64,000 nucleotides of DNA, from NCBI RefSeq assembly GCF_002278075.1, contig NZ_CP022989.1:4092001-4156000 (forward strand), written 5' to 3'. Source of the stretch: Paraburkholderia aromaticivorans. Lineage in GTDB: Bacteria > Pseudomonadota > Gammaproteobacteria > Burkholderiales > Burkholderiaceae. Within the stretch, counting starts at the first letter, position 1. Every line of letters starts with the position of its first letter. Under the pieces are notes generated by a model, which had not been told where the DNA came from, did not search any database, and saw only the letters and a program-made list of their open reading frames with translations. Both the position numbers and the translations under genes were made by a program. Positions 56,484-64,000 of this stretch are shown here, one piece after another.

Positions 56484-57190
56484 TGCGGCGCGCCGAGCCG
56501 TCCATGCGAACCAGACCTTCCACAGCGGCCCGCGCGTCGAACGGCGCGCTGCGTGCTGTCGACACCGACAGCACCGCCAGCATCGAACCGTTCGACGACG
56601 TGAGCGAGCCGGACGCGCCGAATCATGCAGAACACGCGCATGGTTTGAACGGCATGAACGGCTCACAGCGCGGCTCACAACAGGGCTCACAGCAGGGCCC
56701 ACAGCAAGGCCCACAACAAGGCTCACAACAAGGCTCACAGCACGACGCACCGCACGAGCCGCTCAGTCCCGACGATCCGCTCGCGCCCCTGCCCTTCAAT
56801 CCGTACAAAGGCAACCGCGGCGTCACGCGCGCGTGGCACGCGATGAAAAATTCGCTCGCCGGGTTTCGCGTCGCGATTCGCGAGGAAAGCGCGTTTCGTC
56901 AGGAACTGACGCTTGCCGCGATCCTGATTCCGTGCGGCGTGCTGGTGCCGGTCGATCCGGTGTCGCGCGTGTTGCTGCTCGGCTCCGTGCTGCTCGTGTT
57001 GATTGTCGAGCTGCTCAATTCGAGCGTGGAGGCGGCCATCGACCGGATTTCGCTCGAACGCCACGAACTCTCGCGGCGCGCGAAAGATCTCGGCAGCGCG
57101 GCCGTGATGGTGGCGCTAGGCATGTGCCTGATGACGTGGCTGCTGATCGTCGGGCCGCTCGTCGTGCAATGGCTCAAGGCCTGGCTGTGA
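56480..57190 (+). CDS. dgkA: diacylglycerol kinase with repetitive N-terminal extension
   Basis: A 236-residue protein. The canonical DgkA membrane domain occupies about 113-236, with AMKNSLAGFRVAIREESAFR and LLNSSVEAAIDRISLERHEL followed by RRAKDLGSAAV, and three transmembrane helices. It phosphorylates diacylglycerol to phosphatidate. The first 112 residues are unusual: a low-complexity segment with seven consecutive 4-residue units of GSQQ/GPQQ type (61-88). The ATG overlaps the glycosyltransferase stop (ATGATG), coupling the two. E. coli DgkA has about 122 residues, so the extension nearly doubles the protein. Confidence 0.88.
   Translation: MMRRAEPSMRTRPSTAARASNGALRAVDTDSTASIEPFDDVSEPDAPNHAEHAHGLNGMNGSQRGSQQGSQQGPQQGPQQGSQQGSQHDAPHEPLSPDDPLAPLPFNPYKGNRGVTRAWHAMKNSLAGFRVAIREESAFRQELTLAAILIPCGVLVPVDPVSRVLLLGSVLLVLIVELLNSSVEAAIDRISLERHELSRRAKDLGSAAVMVALGMCLMTWLLIVGPLVVQWLKAWL
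56660..56743 (+). repeat. 12-bp tandem repeat array (7 copies) inside dgkA
   Basis: Seven in-frame copies of a 12-bp unit of the form GG(C/A)-TCA/CCA-CA(A/G)-CA(A/G) encode GSQ(R/Q) and GPQQ. Sequence variation between copies is mainly at third codon positions. Copy-number change would preserve the reading frame. Confidence 0.9.
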
Positions 57191-57277
57191 AGCCGCGCAA
57201 CACCGCTTCAGTACAGGCGGGCCGCAGTCGAACCGCGCGCGACATCGCCTCGACGAATGAAAACCCTGAGTATCCGC

Positions 57278-57304
57278 TTGATATAAGAACGCTCGGTTTA
57301 TAAT
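57278..57304 (+). promoter_or_regulatory. tetR promoter with operator-like spacer
   Basis: TTGATA (57278-57283) and a perfect TATAAT (57299-57304) are separated by only 15 bases. The spacer contains GAACGCTCGGTT (57287-57298), related to the palindromes at 1154 and 10711. Autorepression by the TetR product is likely. Confidence 0.5.
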
Positions 57305-57394
57305 CGTCCGATACACCAACCGCGTCCGGGTGGATCACGCAAAGAGCGGCACGCCGCCGTGTGTCCCAGCCCGGCGTAACCAGGGCCGGACGAC

Positions 57395-58120
57395 ATGGAA
57401 GCCAAACCTCCCCGCCGCACGCGCGAACGGATTCTCGAACTATCGTTGAAGCTGTTCAACGAAATCGGCGAGCCGAACGTCACGACGACGACGATCGCCG
57501 AGGAAATGGAAATCAGTCCAGGCAACCTGTACTACCACTTCCGCAACAAAGACGACATCATCAACAGCATCTTCAGCCAGTTCGAGCAGGAGATCGAAAA
57601 ACGTCTGCGTTTCCCTGACGACCATCGCGCGACCATCGACGAAATGTGGTCGTACCTGCAGTACATGGTCGATTTCACCTGGCGCTATCGCTTCCTGTAT
57701 CGTGATCTGAATGATCTGCTGGCGCGCAACCGCACGCTCGAAACGCACTTCAAGCAGATCATCAGCCACAAGGTCCGTTTCGCGAGCCAGTTCTGCGAGC
57801 AGCTCGTCGCCGACGGCGAAATGGTCGCCACGCCGGAAGAGTTGCACGTGATCGCCACCAACGTCGGCGTGATCGGCACGTACTGGCTGTCGTACCAGTT
57901 CGTGATGAACCCGCGCAAATACAACGAGCAGGAGGCGATCCGCGCGGAACTGCATCAGGTGAGCGTGCAGATCGTGTCGTTGATGGCGCCTTATCTGCGC
58001 GGCCGCTCGCGGCAGATTTTCGACGACCTCGTGTCGGGCAAGCTGCCCAAGCGCGAGTTTTACGACTACCTGCCGCCCAAGGAAGGCGCCGCGCCCCGCA
58101 ACGAACCGAAGGACGCTTGA
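57395..58120 (+). CDS. TetR/AcrR family transcriptional regulator
   Basis: A 241-residue repressor-type protein. The N-terminal helix-turn-helix (about 7-55) reads ERILELSLKLFNEIGEPNVT then EEMEISPGNLYYHFRNKDDI, the canonical TetR text. The C-terminal ligand domain (about 70-215) is helical, with WRYRFLYRDLNDLLARNRTL and WLSYQFVMNPRKYNEQEAIR. A strong -10 and an operator-like element lie about 90-110 bases upstream. It is followed after 2 bases by the LOG-family gene. The ligand is unknown; the related palindromes before both acyl-CoA operons suggest acyl-CoA, as inference. Confidence 0.88.
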   Translation: MEAKPPRRTRERILELSLKLFNEIGEPNVTTTTIAEEMEISPGNLYYHFRNKDDIINSIFSQFEQEIEKRLRFPDDHRATIDEMWSYLQYMVDFTWRYRFLYRDLNDLLARNRTLETHFKQIISHKVRFASQFCEQLVADGEMVATPEELHVIATNVGVIGTYWLSYQFVMNPRKYNEQEAIRAELHQVSVQIVSLMAPYLRGRSRQIFDDLVSGKLPKREFYDYLPPKEGAAPRNEPKDA

Positions 58121-58122
58121 GC

Positions 58123-58707
58123 ATGAAGTCGGTGTGTGTGTATTGCGGCTCCTCCAACGGCGGCAAACCGTTGTACGCCGAAGCCGCGCGCGCCTTTGGC
58201 CGCGCGCTGGTGCAAGCCGATCTGGCGCTGGTCTACGGCGGCGGCAAGGTCGGACTGATGGGCGTGATCGCCGATACGGTGATGGCCGAAGGCGGCCGCG
58301 CGATCGGTGTGATTCCCGAACTGCTGGTCAGCAAGGAGGTCGGCCATGACGGCCTGACCGAACTGCACGTGGTGCCCGACATGCATCATCGCAAGAAGAT
58401 GATGGCCGACCTGTCCGACGCGTTCGTCGCGATGCCAGGCGGTGCGGGCACGCTCGAAGAACTGTTCGAAGTCTATACGTGGGCGCAACTCGGCTACCAC
58501 CAGAAAGCGGTGGCAGTACTGAATATCGACGGCTTCTACGACCCGTTGATCAATCTGCTGCAGCACACCGTCGAAGAAGGCTTCATGCGCCAGACCTATT
58601 TCGACATCCTGCAGATCGACGCCGATCCCGCCGCACTGATCGGCAAGCTGCAACGCTATCAGCCGCCCGCCAGCGACAAGTGGGCGATCAAGCGCGACGC
58701 GGTCTGA
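58123..58707 (+). CDS. LOG family protein (nucleoside 5'-monophosphate phosphoribohydrolase)
   Basis: A 194-residue protein of the LOG group, formerly annotated lysine decarboxylase. The signature PGGAGTLEELFE is present. The Rossmann-like N-terminus has VCVYCGSSNGGKPLYAEAAR and LVYGGGKVGLMGVIAD. The family cleaves cytokinin riboside 5'-monophosphate or AMP-like nucleotides, releasing the free base. The start is ATG at MKSVCVYCGSS, with AAGGA about 9 bases upstream. It is cotranscribed with tetR and 24 bases before an SDR gene. Confidence 0.9.
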   Translation: MKSVCVYCGSSNGGKPLYAEAARAFGRALVQADLALVYGGGKVGLMGVIADTVMAEGGRAIGVIPELLVSKEVGHDGLTELHVVPDMHHRKKMMADLSDAFVAMPGGAGTLEELFEVYTWAQLGYHQKAVAVLNIDGFYDPLINLLQHTVEEGFMRQTYFDILQIDADPAALIGKLQRYQPPASDKWAIKRDAV

Positions 58708-58731
58708 TTTTTCACGAGCCATGAGGTTGCG

Positions 58732-59478
58732 ATGACGAAAGCCGTTCTGATCACCGGTGGCAGCCGCGGCATCGGACGCGCGACCGCGCGTTTGCTGGGC
58801 GCGCGCGGCTGGTCCGTCGGCGTGAATTACGCGCGCAATCTCGCCGCGGCGCAAGACACAGCCGCCGAAGTGGAACGCGCCGGCGGCCACGCGGTGACGA
58901 TCGCCGGCGACGTCGCGAGCGAAGCCGACGTGGTGGCCATGTTCGACACGCTAAAGCAGACGTTCGGGCGGCTCGATGCGCTCGTCAACAATGCCGGGAT
59001 CGTCGCGCCGTCCAGCCAGCTCGCCGACATGGACCTCGCGCGCCTGAAGCGCATGTTCGACGTCAACGTGCTGGGCGCCTATCTCTGCGCGCGCGAAGCC
59101 GCGCGGCGCATGTCGACCGCTCGCGGCGGCGCGGGCGGCGTGATCGTCAATGTTTCGTCGGCGGCGTCGCGCCTCGGCTCGCCGAACGAATACGTCGACT
59201 ATGCCGGCTCGAAAGGCGCCGTGGACACCATGACGCTCGGCCTCGCCAAGGAACTCGGCCCGCAAGGCGTGCGCGTGAACGCGGTGCGTCCGGGCCTGAT
59301 CGACACCGAGATCCACGCGAGCGGCGGCAAGCCCGAACGCGCCGCGCAACTCGGCGCGAGCACGCCGCTGGGCCGCCCAGGCACGGCCGACGAAGTGGCC
59401 GAATCCATCGTCTGGTTGCTGAGCGACGCTGCGTCTTATGTGACCGGCGCCCTGCTCGACGTAGCCGGCGGCCGCTAG
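58732..59478 (+). CDS. SDR family oxidoreductase
   Basis: A 248-residue short-chain dehydrogenase. The cofactor motif is GGSRGIGRA (9-17), the structural NNAG is in ALVNNAGIVA, and the catalytic Ser and YAGSK are in VNVSSAASRLGSPNEYVDYAGSKGAV. The terminal AAQLGASTPLGRPGTADEVA and YVTGALLDVAGGR follow the usual FabG-like pattern. It oxidises or reduces a hydroxy/keto substrate with NAD(P). The substrate is unknown. It is the last gene of the tetR-LOG-SDR unit. Confidence 0.9.
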   Translation: MTKAVLITGGSRGIGRATARLLGARGWSVGVNYARNLAAAQDTAAEVERAGGHAVTIAGDVASEADVVAMFDTLKQTFGRLDALVNNAGIVAPSSQLADMDLARLKRMFDVNVLGAYLCAREAARRMSTARGGAGGVIVNVSSAASRLGSPNEYVDYAGSKGAVDTMTLGLAKELGPQGVRVNAVRPGLIDTEIHASGGKPERAAQLGASTPLGRPGTADEVAESIVWLLSDAASYVTGALLDVAGGR

Positions 59479-59779
59479 GCGTCGCTTTCCCCGTCGTTTC
59501 CGCGTCCCTTCCCTCGCCGCATTCCTCCGCGCTACCGGTTACGTTGCGCCGCGCGGGTTCACACGCGGCCGCGTCCTATTCCCCGATTAGGAATTCCCGT
59601 CGCACTGACGAGGCATCGGCGCAATACATTCGATTAGCGCCAAACGTGCAGGCTTTTCTGTAATCCGCCGTAATGCAGCGGGACTACAATCGCTGCGACT
59701 CGCATGCAGCCGCGTGCGACGCATAGCCAGAACATCGGTACGCGACCCTTGGCGCCGCGTATAGCGATCAGAGATTCTC
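59479..59779. other. 301-bp intergenic region before the ArnT-like gene
   Basis: No ORF is supported. TACAAT (59685-59690) is a good -10 candidate about 90 bases before the start of the next gene, but no -35 sits at the right distance. Several GC-rich inverted segments lie in 59520-59580 (for example around CGCGCGGGTTC). No tRNA or repeat is seen. Confidence 0.4.
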
Positions 59780-61783
59780 ATGCAAGAACAGTCATTCACG
59801 CACAGGCGCACGGGGAACGGCGCGGCCACGACGGCCGGCCACGCCGGCAGCACGTCGCTTCACCCATCTTCCGGCCCGGAACGCTTTGCCGAAGGCGGCA
59901 CGGAACGCGCCACGGTTAGCGGCACATTCAGCGAACACGCCGCCGAAGCAAACGCACCCGCCGGCCCCGCGGGTCCCCACGCCGCCGGCCGCGACGGCGC
60001 GGATCAGCCCTCACGCGGCGCCCGGCGCTGGCGCGCGCTTACCGCCGTGCGTCCATTGATGTGGCTCGCCGCGCTGGCCCTGCTGTGCGCCTGGCTGCTG
60101 CCAGGCACCTTGGGCCACGAGCCCTGGAAGCAGGACGAGACCTACACCTTCGGCATCATCCAGCACATGCTCGACACCGGCGAGCTCGTCGTGCCGACCA
60201 ACGCGGGCCAACCCTTCGTCGAGAAACCGCCGATCTACGATTGGGTCGCCGCGAGCCTCGCGTGGATGTTCGGCCGCTATCTGCCATTGCACGACGCGGC
60301 GCGTCTCGCGAGCGCGCTGTTCGCAGGGCTGACCGTCTACTACACGGCGCGCGTGGCCCGCCGCGCGACGGCTGCGTCGAGCTGGCTCGACATGCGCGTG
60401 ATCGGCACGCTCGCGCTGTTCGCCGGCACGCTCGTGGTCGTCAAACATGTGCACGACATGATGACCGACGTCGCGCTGATGGCCGGCGCGGCGGCAGGCT
60501 TCTGCGGATTATTCGAGCTGGTGCTCCTGCATACGCGGGACGAAGCCTGCGCGCTGCCGGTCGACGCCCGCCGCCGTCACGCCGTGCTCAGCGGCGCGGC
60601 CATGTTCGGCGCGGGGGTCGGCGTGTCCCTGCTGGCCAAGGGCCTGTTCGTGCCGCTCGTATTCGCCGCCACCACGTGCGCGGTGCTGGTGTTGTATCCC
60701 GCTTGCCGCCGCCGCGGCTTTGCCGGCGCGCTTGGCGTTGCCGCGCTCGTCTGCGCGCCCTTGGCGCTGATCTGGCCGGTCTGCTTCTATCTGCGTTCCG
60801 AAACGCTCTTCAAGGTCTGGCTGTGGGATAACAACGTCGGCCGCTTTTTCGGCTTTTCCGTCGCCGAACTCGGATCCGAAAACGAGAGCCGCCTGTTCGT
60901 GCTGCGCACCGTGCTGAGCGTCGGCTTTCCGGTCGTGCCGCTTGCGCTGGCCGCGCTCGCCGGTGGCGCGTGGCGGCGCTGGCGCGATCCGCGTGTGGCG
61001 TTGCCGGCGATCTTCGCGGGCACCGGTTTCGTGGTGCTGCAGAGTTCGGCGACGGTTCGCGAACTGTACATTTTGCCCTTCATGGCGCCGCTCGCCATGC
61101 TGGCGATGCAAGGGGTCGAGCGCTTGCCGCGGCGCCTGCACGCAAGCTGGGACATCGCGAGCCGCGTGCTGTTCGGCAGCGCGGCCGCGCTCGTCTGGAT
61201 CATCTGGTCGATCATGAGCAATCCTGCTAATGCGCATGCGTCGCTGCACCGGCTCGGCCGCTGGTTGCCGCTCGATTGGGTGCTGCCGGTCAAACCCGGA
61301 CTGCTGGCGGCCGCCTTGCTGATGACGTTCGGCTGGCTATGGCTGCTGCCGGTTTTCAGGTACGCCGGCAGATGGCGCGGCGTGCTGAGCTGGTGCGCGG
61401 GCGCGATCCTCGCATGGGGACTGGTGAGCACCTTGCTGCTGCCGTGGCTCGACTATGCGAAAAGCTACCGCTCGGTGTTCGAGAGCCTCGGCGCCAGGAT
61501 GAATATCGAATGGAACGACGGCGATTGCATGGCGAGCACCGGGCTCGGTGAATCGGAGGCGCCGATGCTCTACTACTACACCGGCATCGAGCATCAGCCG
61601 ACTACGGATACCGCCGCGACCGAGTGCACGTGGTTGATCCAGCAAAGCCGCCGCGGTACGGCACGCGAGCCGACCGGCGCGTGGCGTCTGTTCTGGTCCG
61701 GCGCGCGTCCGGGCGACACGGACGAACTGTTGCGGGTGTTCGTGCGTACGCCGGTTGCCGGAAGATCCGCGCCTCGTGATTAG
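59780..61783 (+). CDS. ArnT/PMT-like integral membrane glycosyltransferase
   Basis: A 667-residue membrane protein. The first 85 residues are low-complexity and hydrophilic. A periplasmic loop after the first helix (about 93-112) has HEPWKQDETYTFGIIQHMLD and VEKPPIYDWVAASLAWMFG, the DE and KPP motifs of C-type lipid-linked sugar transferases (GT39/GT83). About 10 more transmembrane helices follow, then a C-terminal periplasmic domain. These enzymes transfer sugars from undecaprenyl phosphate to lipid A or protein. Adjacent aminoarabinose or polymyxin-resistance genes are absent, so the acceptor is open. The gene stands alone and converges with DUF924. Confidence 0.82.
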   Translation: MQEQSFTHRRTGNGAATTAGHAGSTSLHPSSGPERFAEGGTERATVSGTFSEHAAEANAPAGPAGPHAAGRDGADQPSRGARRWRALTAVRPLMWLAALALLCAWLLPGTLGHEPWKQDETYTFGIIQHMLDTGELVVPTNAGQPFVEKPPIYDWVAASLAWMFGRYLPLHDAARLASALFAGLTVYYTARVARRATAASSWLDMRVIGTLALFAGTLVVVKHVHDMMTDVALMAGAAAGFCGLFELVLLHTRDEACALPVDARRRHAVLSGAAMFGAGVGVSLLAKGLFVPLVFAATTCAVLVLYPACRRRGFAGALGVAALVCAPLALIWPVCFYLRSETLFKVWLWDNNVGRFFGFSVAELGSENESRLFVLRTVLSVGFPVVPLALAALAGGAWRRWRDPRVALPAIFAGTGFVVLQSSATVRELYILPFMAPLAMLAMQGVERLPRRLHASWDIASRVLFGSAAALVWIIWSIMSNPANAHASLHRLGRWLPLDWVLPVKPGLLAAALLMTFGWLWLLPVFRYAGRWRGVLSWCAGAILAWGLVSTLLLPWLDYAKSYRSVFESLGARMNIEWNDGDCMASTGLGESEAPMLYYYTGIEHQPTTDTAATECTWLIQQSRRGTAREPTGAWRLFWSGARPGDTDELLRVFVRTPVAGRSAPRD

Positions 61784-61810
61784 AAACGGTGTCGCGCGCG
61801 AGGCGCGCGG

Positions 61811-62446
61811 CTAGAACGAAGAACCGGGTTCGCGCAGGAACGCGAGTTCTTCAGCCGTCGAGGGACGCCCGAGCAGCGCATTGCGATGGGGAAAACGCCC
61901 GAACCGCTCGACGACTTCCGCGTGCCGCACCGCGGACCGGTAATACGACGCGCCGCCCGGCTCCGTGGCCAACAGTTTGAACAGACGCAACGACTCGCGC
62001 TGGCCGGCGAGCGTCTCGTCATGCTCAAAGGGCAGATAGGCGAACGCGCGATGATGCACGCCAGGCAACAAGCGGTCAGCGCCGCTTGCGATCATCCGCT
62101 GCGTGGTTTGCAATGCTTTCCGATCGGCAGCGAACGCGCGCGATGTGCCGCGATGGCAATTGCGGGAAAACTGGTCCAGCACGATGATGAGCGCCAACGC
62201 GCCGAGCGGCGTTTCCATCCAGCTGTCGAGCGTGGACTCGCGGGCCGCGTCGATCAGGGCACCGAAGCGTTCGCGCAGCATCGTGTCGAAAGCCGCGTCG
62301 CGTGAGAACCAGCGTTTGTGCGCCTTGCCGAACTCCGGCGTGCCCGGCGCGCCGAACCAGCAGTCGAGAACTTCGCGTGCCCGCTCAGGCAAAGCCGCAT
62401 GATCCGGTGAAGCCGTGGCGCGCGTCTGGCCACGCTTTTCAGCCAT
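61811..62446 (-). CDS. DUF924 family protein
   Basis: A 211-residue protein matching the DUF924 pattern: AREVLDCWFGAPG, KRWFSRDAAFDTMLRERFGA, ALALIIVLDQFSRNCHRGTS and FAYLPFEHDETLAGQRESLRL. The function is unknown, although a TPR-like helical fold is expected for the family. The ATG (MAEKRGQTRATA) overlaps the globin gene by 8 bases, so the two are cotranscribed. A short GC hairpin (61790-61812) lies before the convergent ArnT-like gene. Confidence 0.87.
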   Translation of the reverse strand: MAEKRGQTRATASPDHAALPERAREVLDCWFGAPGTPEFGKAHKRWFSRDAAFDTMLRERFGALIDAARESTLDSWMETPLGALALIIVLDQFSRNCHRGTSRAFAADRKALQTTQRMIASGADRLLPGVHHRAFAYLPFEHDETLAGQRESLRLFKLLATEPGGASYYRSAVRHAEVVERFGRFPHRNALLGRPSTAEELAFLREPGSSF

Positions 62447-62852
62447 TGCGATTGCGCATCCAGTCGGCCGTTTCGAAGAACGAGCCGAGCAGGCGCTCCC
62501 TGAGCGGCTCGGCGAGACCGATATCTTGCATGGCCCACGCCATGCAACGCAGCCACTGATCCCGCTCGCCGGATGCGATCGCGAACGGCAGATGCCGCGC
62601 ACGCAAGCGCGGATGACCGAACCGGCTGATGTAATGATCGGGGCCGCCCAACCATCCGCATAAAAACCAGAAGAACTTGTCGCGCGAACCGTCGAGCGAT
62701 TGCGGATGCAAGGCCCGGATCCCGGCGAAATCCGCTTCGAGATCCATCAGGTCGTAAAAGCGGTCGACCAGTTCGCGCACGCGCGCCTCGCCGCCCACCA
62801 GTTCGAAGGCCGTCGGCTGCGCCGCGGACACTTCGTCGTTCAGATCGCTCAT
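62439..62852 (-). CDS. group II truncated haemoglobin
   Basis: A 137-residue globin. The E-helix region is PQSLDGSRDKFFWFLCGWLG with the proximal histidine F8 in ARHLPFAIASGE. The conserved tryptophan G8 is in DQWLRCMAWAMQD, diagnostic of the trHbO/group II class. It binds O2, NO or CO at haem and may act in nitrosative stress or oxygen handling. The ATG at 62852 has a GGTGAG about 7 bases upstream; an upstream GTG is weaker. It is 28 bases past the convergence point with the permease gene and coupled to DUF924. Confidence 0.9.
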   Translation of the reverse strand: MSDLNDEVSAAQPTAFELVGGEARVRELVDRFYDLMDLEADFAGIRALHPQSLDGSRDKFFWFLCGWLGGPDHYISRFGHPRLRARHLPFAIASGERDQWLRCMAWAMQDIGLAEPLRERLLGSFFETADWMRNRNG

Positions 62853-62880
62853 ACCCACTCACCAACCAGAAAATAAAGAA

Positions 62881-64000
62881 TCACGCGTCCCGCAGCGATT
62901 GCAACGCGGGCCGCGCCAGCACATGCCGCAAGCTCAGCCAGCCGCCCACACCGGCACACGCTATGCCGGCGGCAATGCCCGCCGGCAACAGCCAGGGATC
63001 GAAGCTCAGATAAAACTCGAACACGCGCGTCGCCAGCACGTAGCCGATAGCCTGCGCGCCGAGCGCCGCCATCAGACCTGCCAGCGCGCCCACCGCCACG
63101 AACTCGGCGATCTGCACCGAACGCACCTGACGATGCGACGCGCCCAGCGCGCGCAGCAGCGCGGATTCTCGCATGCGTTCATCCCGCGTGCCGGCGAGCG
63201 CCGCGTACAGCACCAGCACGCCCGCCGCGAGGGTGAACGCGAACAGGAACTGCACCGCGCCGATCACCTGCTGCAACACGCGCTGCACCTGCGCGAGAAT
63301 CGGACCGGTGTCGATCGCCGTGAGGTTCGGGTAAGCGGAGATCAGGCCGTCGATGGTCGACTGTTTCTCCTGCGGCAGATGGAAGCTGGTAATGAACGTC
63401 GCCGGGAAATCCTGCAACGCGGCGGGCGGCATCAGCACGAAAAAGTTGACCTTGAACGAACCCCAGTCGAGCTTGCGCACGCTCGTCACGGGCGCGTCGA
63501 TCTGCAAGCCGGTCACGTCGAAACGCAGGACATCGCCGGGCTTCACGTTGATCAGCCTGGCCAGCCCCTGCTCGATCGAAATCTGCGGCGTTTTCGTGTC
63601 GCCGTACCATGTGCCGGCGGAAAGGCGATTGTCCTCGGGCAACTCGGTGGTGTACGACAGATTGAACTCGCGATCCACGAGGCGCCGCGCGTCGTCGCCC
63701 TTGAACGCGTCCGGGTTGACCGGCTTGCCGTTGATCGCCGTCAGGCGGCCTCGCACCATCGGCGAAAGCACCGTGCCCGGCACGCCGTGCGTGCTCAGAT
63801 ACTGCGTGACGGCATCGCGCTGATCGGGCTGGATGTCGATGATGAATTCGTTCGGCGCATCAGGGGGCGTCGATTTGCGCCAGCCGGCCACGAGGTCGTT
63901 ACGCGTCATCGCGATCAGCAGCAGGCACATCAAACCGATGCCGAGCGCGGTGATCTGCAATGCGCTCGCGCTGCTGCGCCGTTCGAGCGATGCCAGCGCA
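62881..64000 (-). CDS. FtsX-type ABC transporter permease, C-terminal part (cut at the window edge)
   Basis: The frame runs to the end of the window with no start, so at least 372 residues are seen and the N-terminus is missing. A hydrophobic helix near the top (ALGIGLMCLLLIAM) precedes a long periplasmic domain. The C-terminal FtsX domain has the text GTRDERMRESALLRALGASHRQV and helices AGLMAALGAQAIGYVLA and LLPAGIAAGIACAGVGGWLS. It resembles the YbbP/lysophospholipid or macrolide-type exporters, which work with an ATPase usually encoded next door (here outside the window). The substrate cannot be named. Confidence 0.85.
   Translation of the reverse strand, partial: ALASLERRSSASALQITALGIGLMCLLLIAMTRNDLVAGWRKSTPPDAPNEFIIDIQPDQRDAVTQYLSTHGVPGTVLSPMVRGRLTAINGKPVNPDAFKGDDARRLVDREFNLSYTTELPEDNRLSAGTWYGDTKTPQISIEQGLARLINVKPGDVLRFDVTGLQIDAPVTSVRKLDWGSFKVNFFVLMPPAALQDFPATFITSFHLPQEKQSTIDGLISAYPNLTAIDTGPILAQVQRVLQQVIGAVQFLFAFTLAAGVLVLYAALAGTRDERMRESALLRALGASHRQVRSVQIAEFVAVGALAGLMAALGAQAIGYVLATRVFEFYLSFDPWLLPAGIAAGIACAGVGGWLSLRHVLARPALQSLRDA

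Noticed and set aside
56660..56743. Possible CRISPR array
   Set aside because: The units are 12 bp, directly adjacent without spacers, and in frame within dgkA.

Overview
The window reads as chromosomal DNA of a beta-proteobacterium of the Burkholderia/Paraburkholderia group. The coding sequence is GC-rich with strongly GC-biased third codon positions. The nuoA-N order followed by a DUF2818 gene and nudF, the ilvB-ilvN-ilvC-psd-pssA-leuA run, and protein-level similarity recalled from those genera all point the same way. No database search was run.

Layout. 1-1072: the end of a YbdL-like aminotransferase, convergent with a glutathione S-transferase. 1199-10663: two converging acyl-CoA catabolism operons. 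The plus-strand one holds hydroxyacyl-CoA dehydrogenase, enoyl-CoA hydratase, histidine phosphatase, APH-like kinase and acyl-CoA dehydrogenase. The minus-strand one holds DUF1178, two acyl-CoA dehydrogenases and two MaoC proteins. They meet at a shared terminator, and each has a related 12-bp TetR-type palindrome upstream. 10890-11762: a two-gene module resembling a HicA/HicB-like toxin-antitoxin pair, with an inverted repeat over its promoter. 12140-17653: N-acetylmuramidase, a signal-less GH18 chitinase and a holin-like protein, divergent from a membrane-anchored ToxR-like regulator. This arrangement resembles holin/endolysin-driven (type 10) chitinase export and is the most interesting locus here. 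17924-33880: nudF, DUF2818 and the complete 14-gene complex I operon (minus strand). 34044-39565: tRNA-Leu(GAG), secG, tpiA, a quinone oxidoreductase, pnp and rpsO. 39741-44427: a periplasmic amide/amino-acid-type binding protein, a lipoprotein, and a beta-carbonic anhydrase next to a SulP transporter. 44528-51666: leuA, a probable leaderless 31-codon ORF, pssA, psd, ilvC, ilvN and ilvB (minus strand). 52019-54318: an ECF sigma factor operon. 54480-57190: a PlcP/LpxH-like phosphoesterase, a GT4 glycosyltransferase and diacylglycerol kinase behind a possible Pho box, which suggests phosphate-starvation lipid remodelling. 57395-59478: a TetR regulator, a LOG-family protein and an SDR. 59780-64000: an ArnT-like transferase, DUF924, a truncated haemoglobin, and a FtsX-type permease cut by the window edge.

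How the genes work together. The acyl-CoA clusters feed reduced electron carriers and acetyl-CoA into central metabolism, and complex I re-oxidises NADH. The ilv-leu and psd-pssA genes supply branched-chain amino acids and phosphatidylethanolamine. The 54-57 kb cluster could remove phospholipid head groups and glycosylate the resulting diacylglycerol. Start codons were chosen from Shine-Dalgarno spacing and remembered family N-termini, and are noted where ambiguous.
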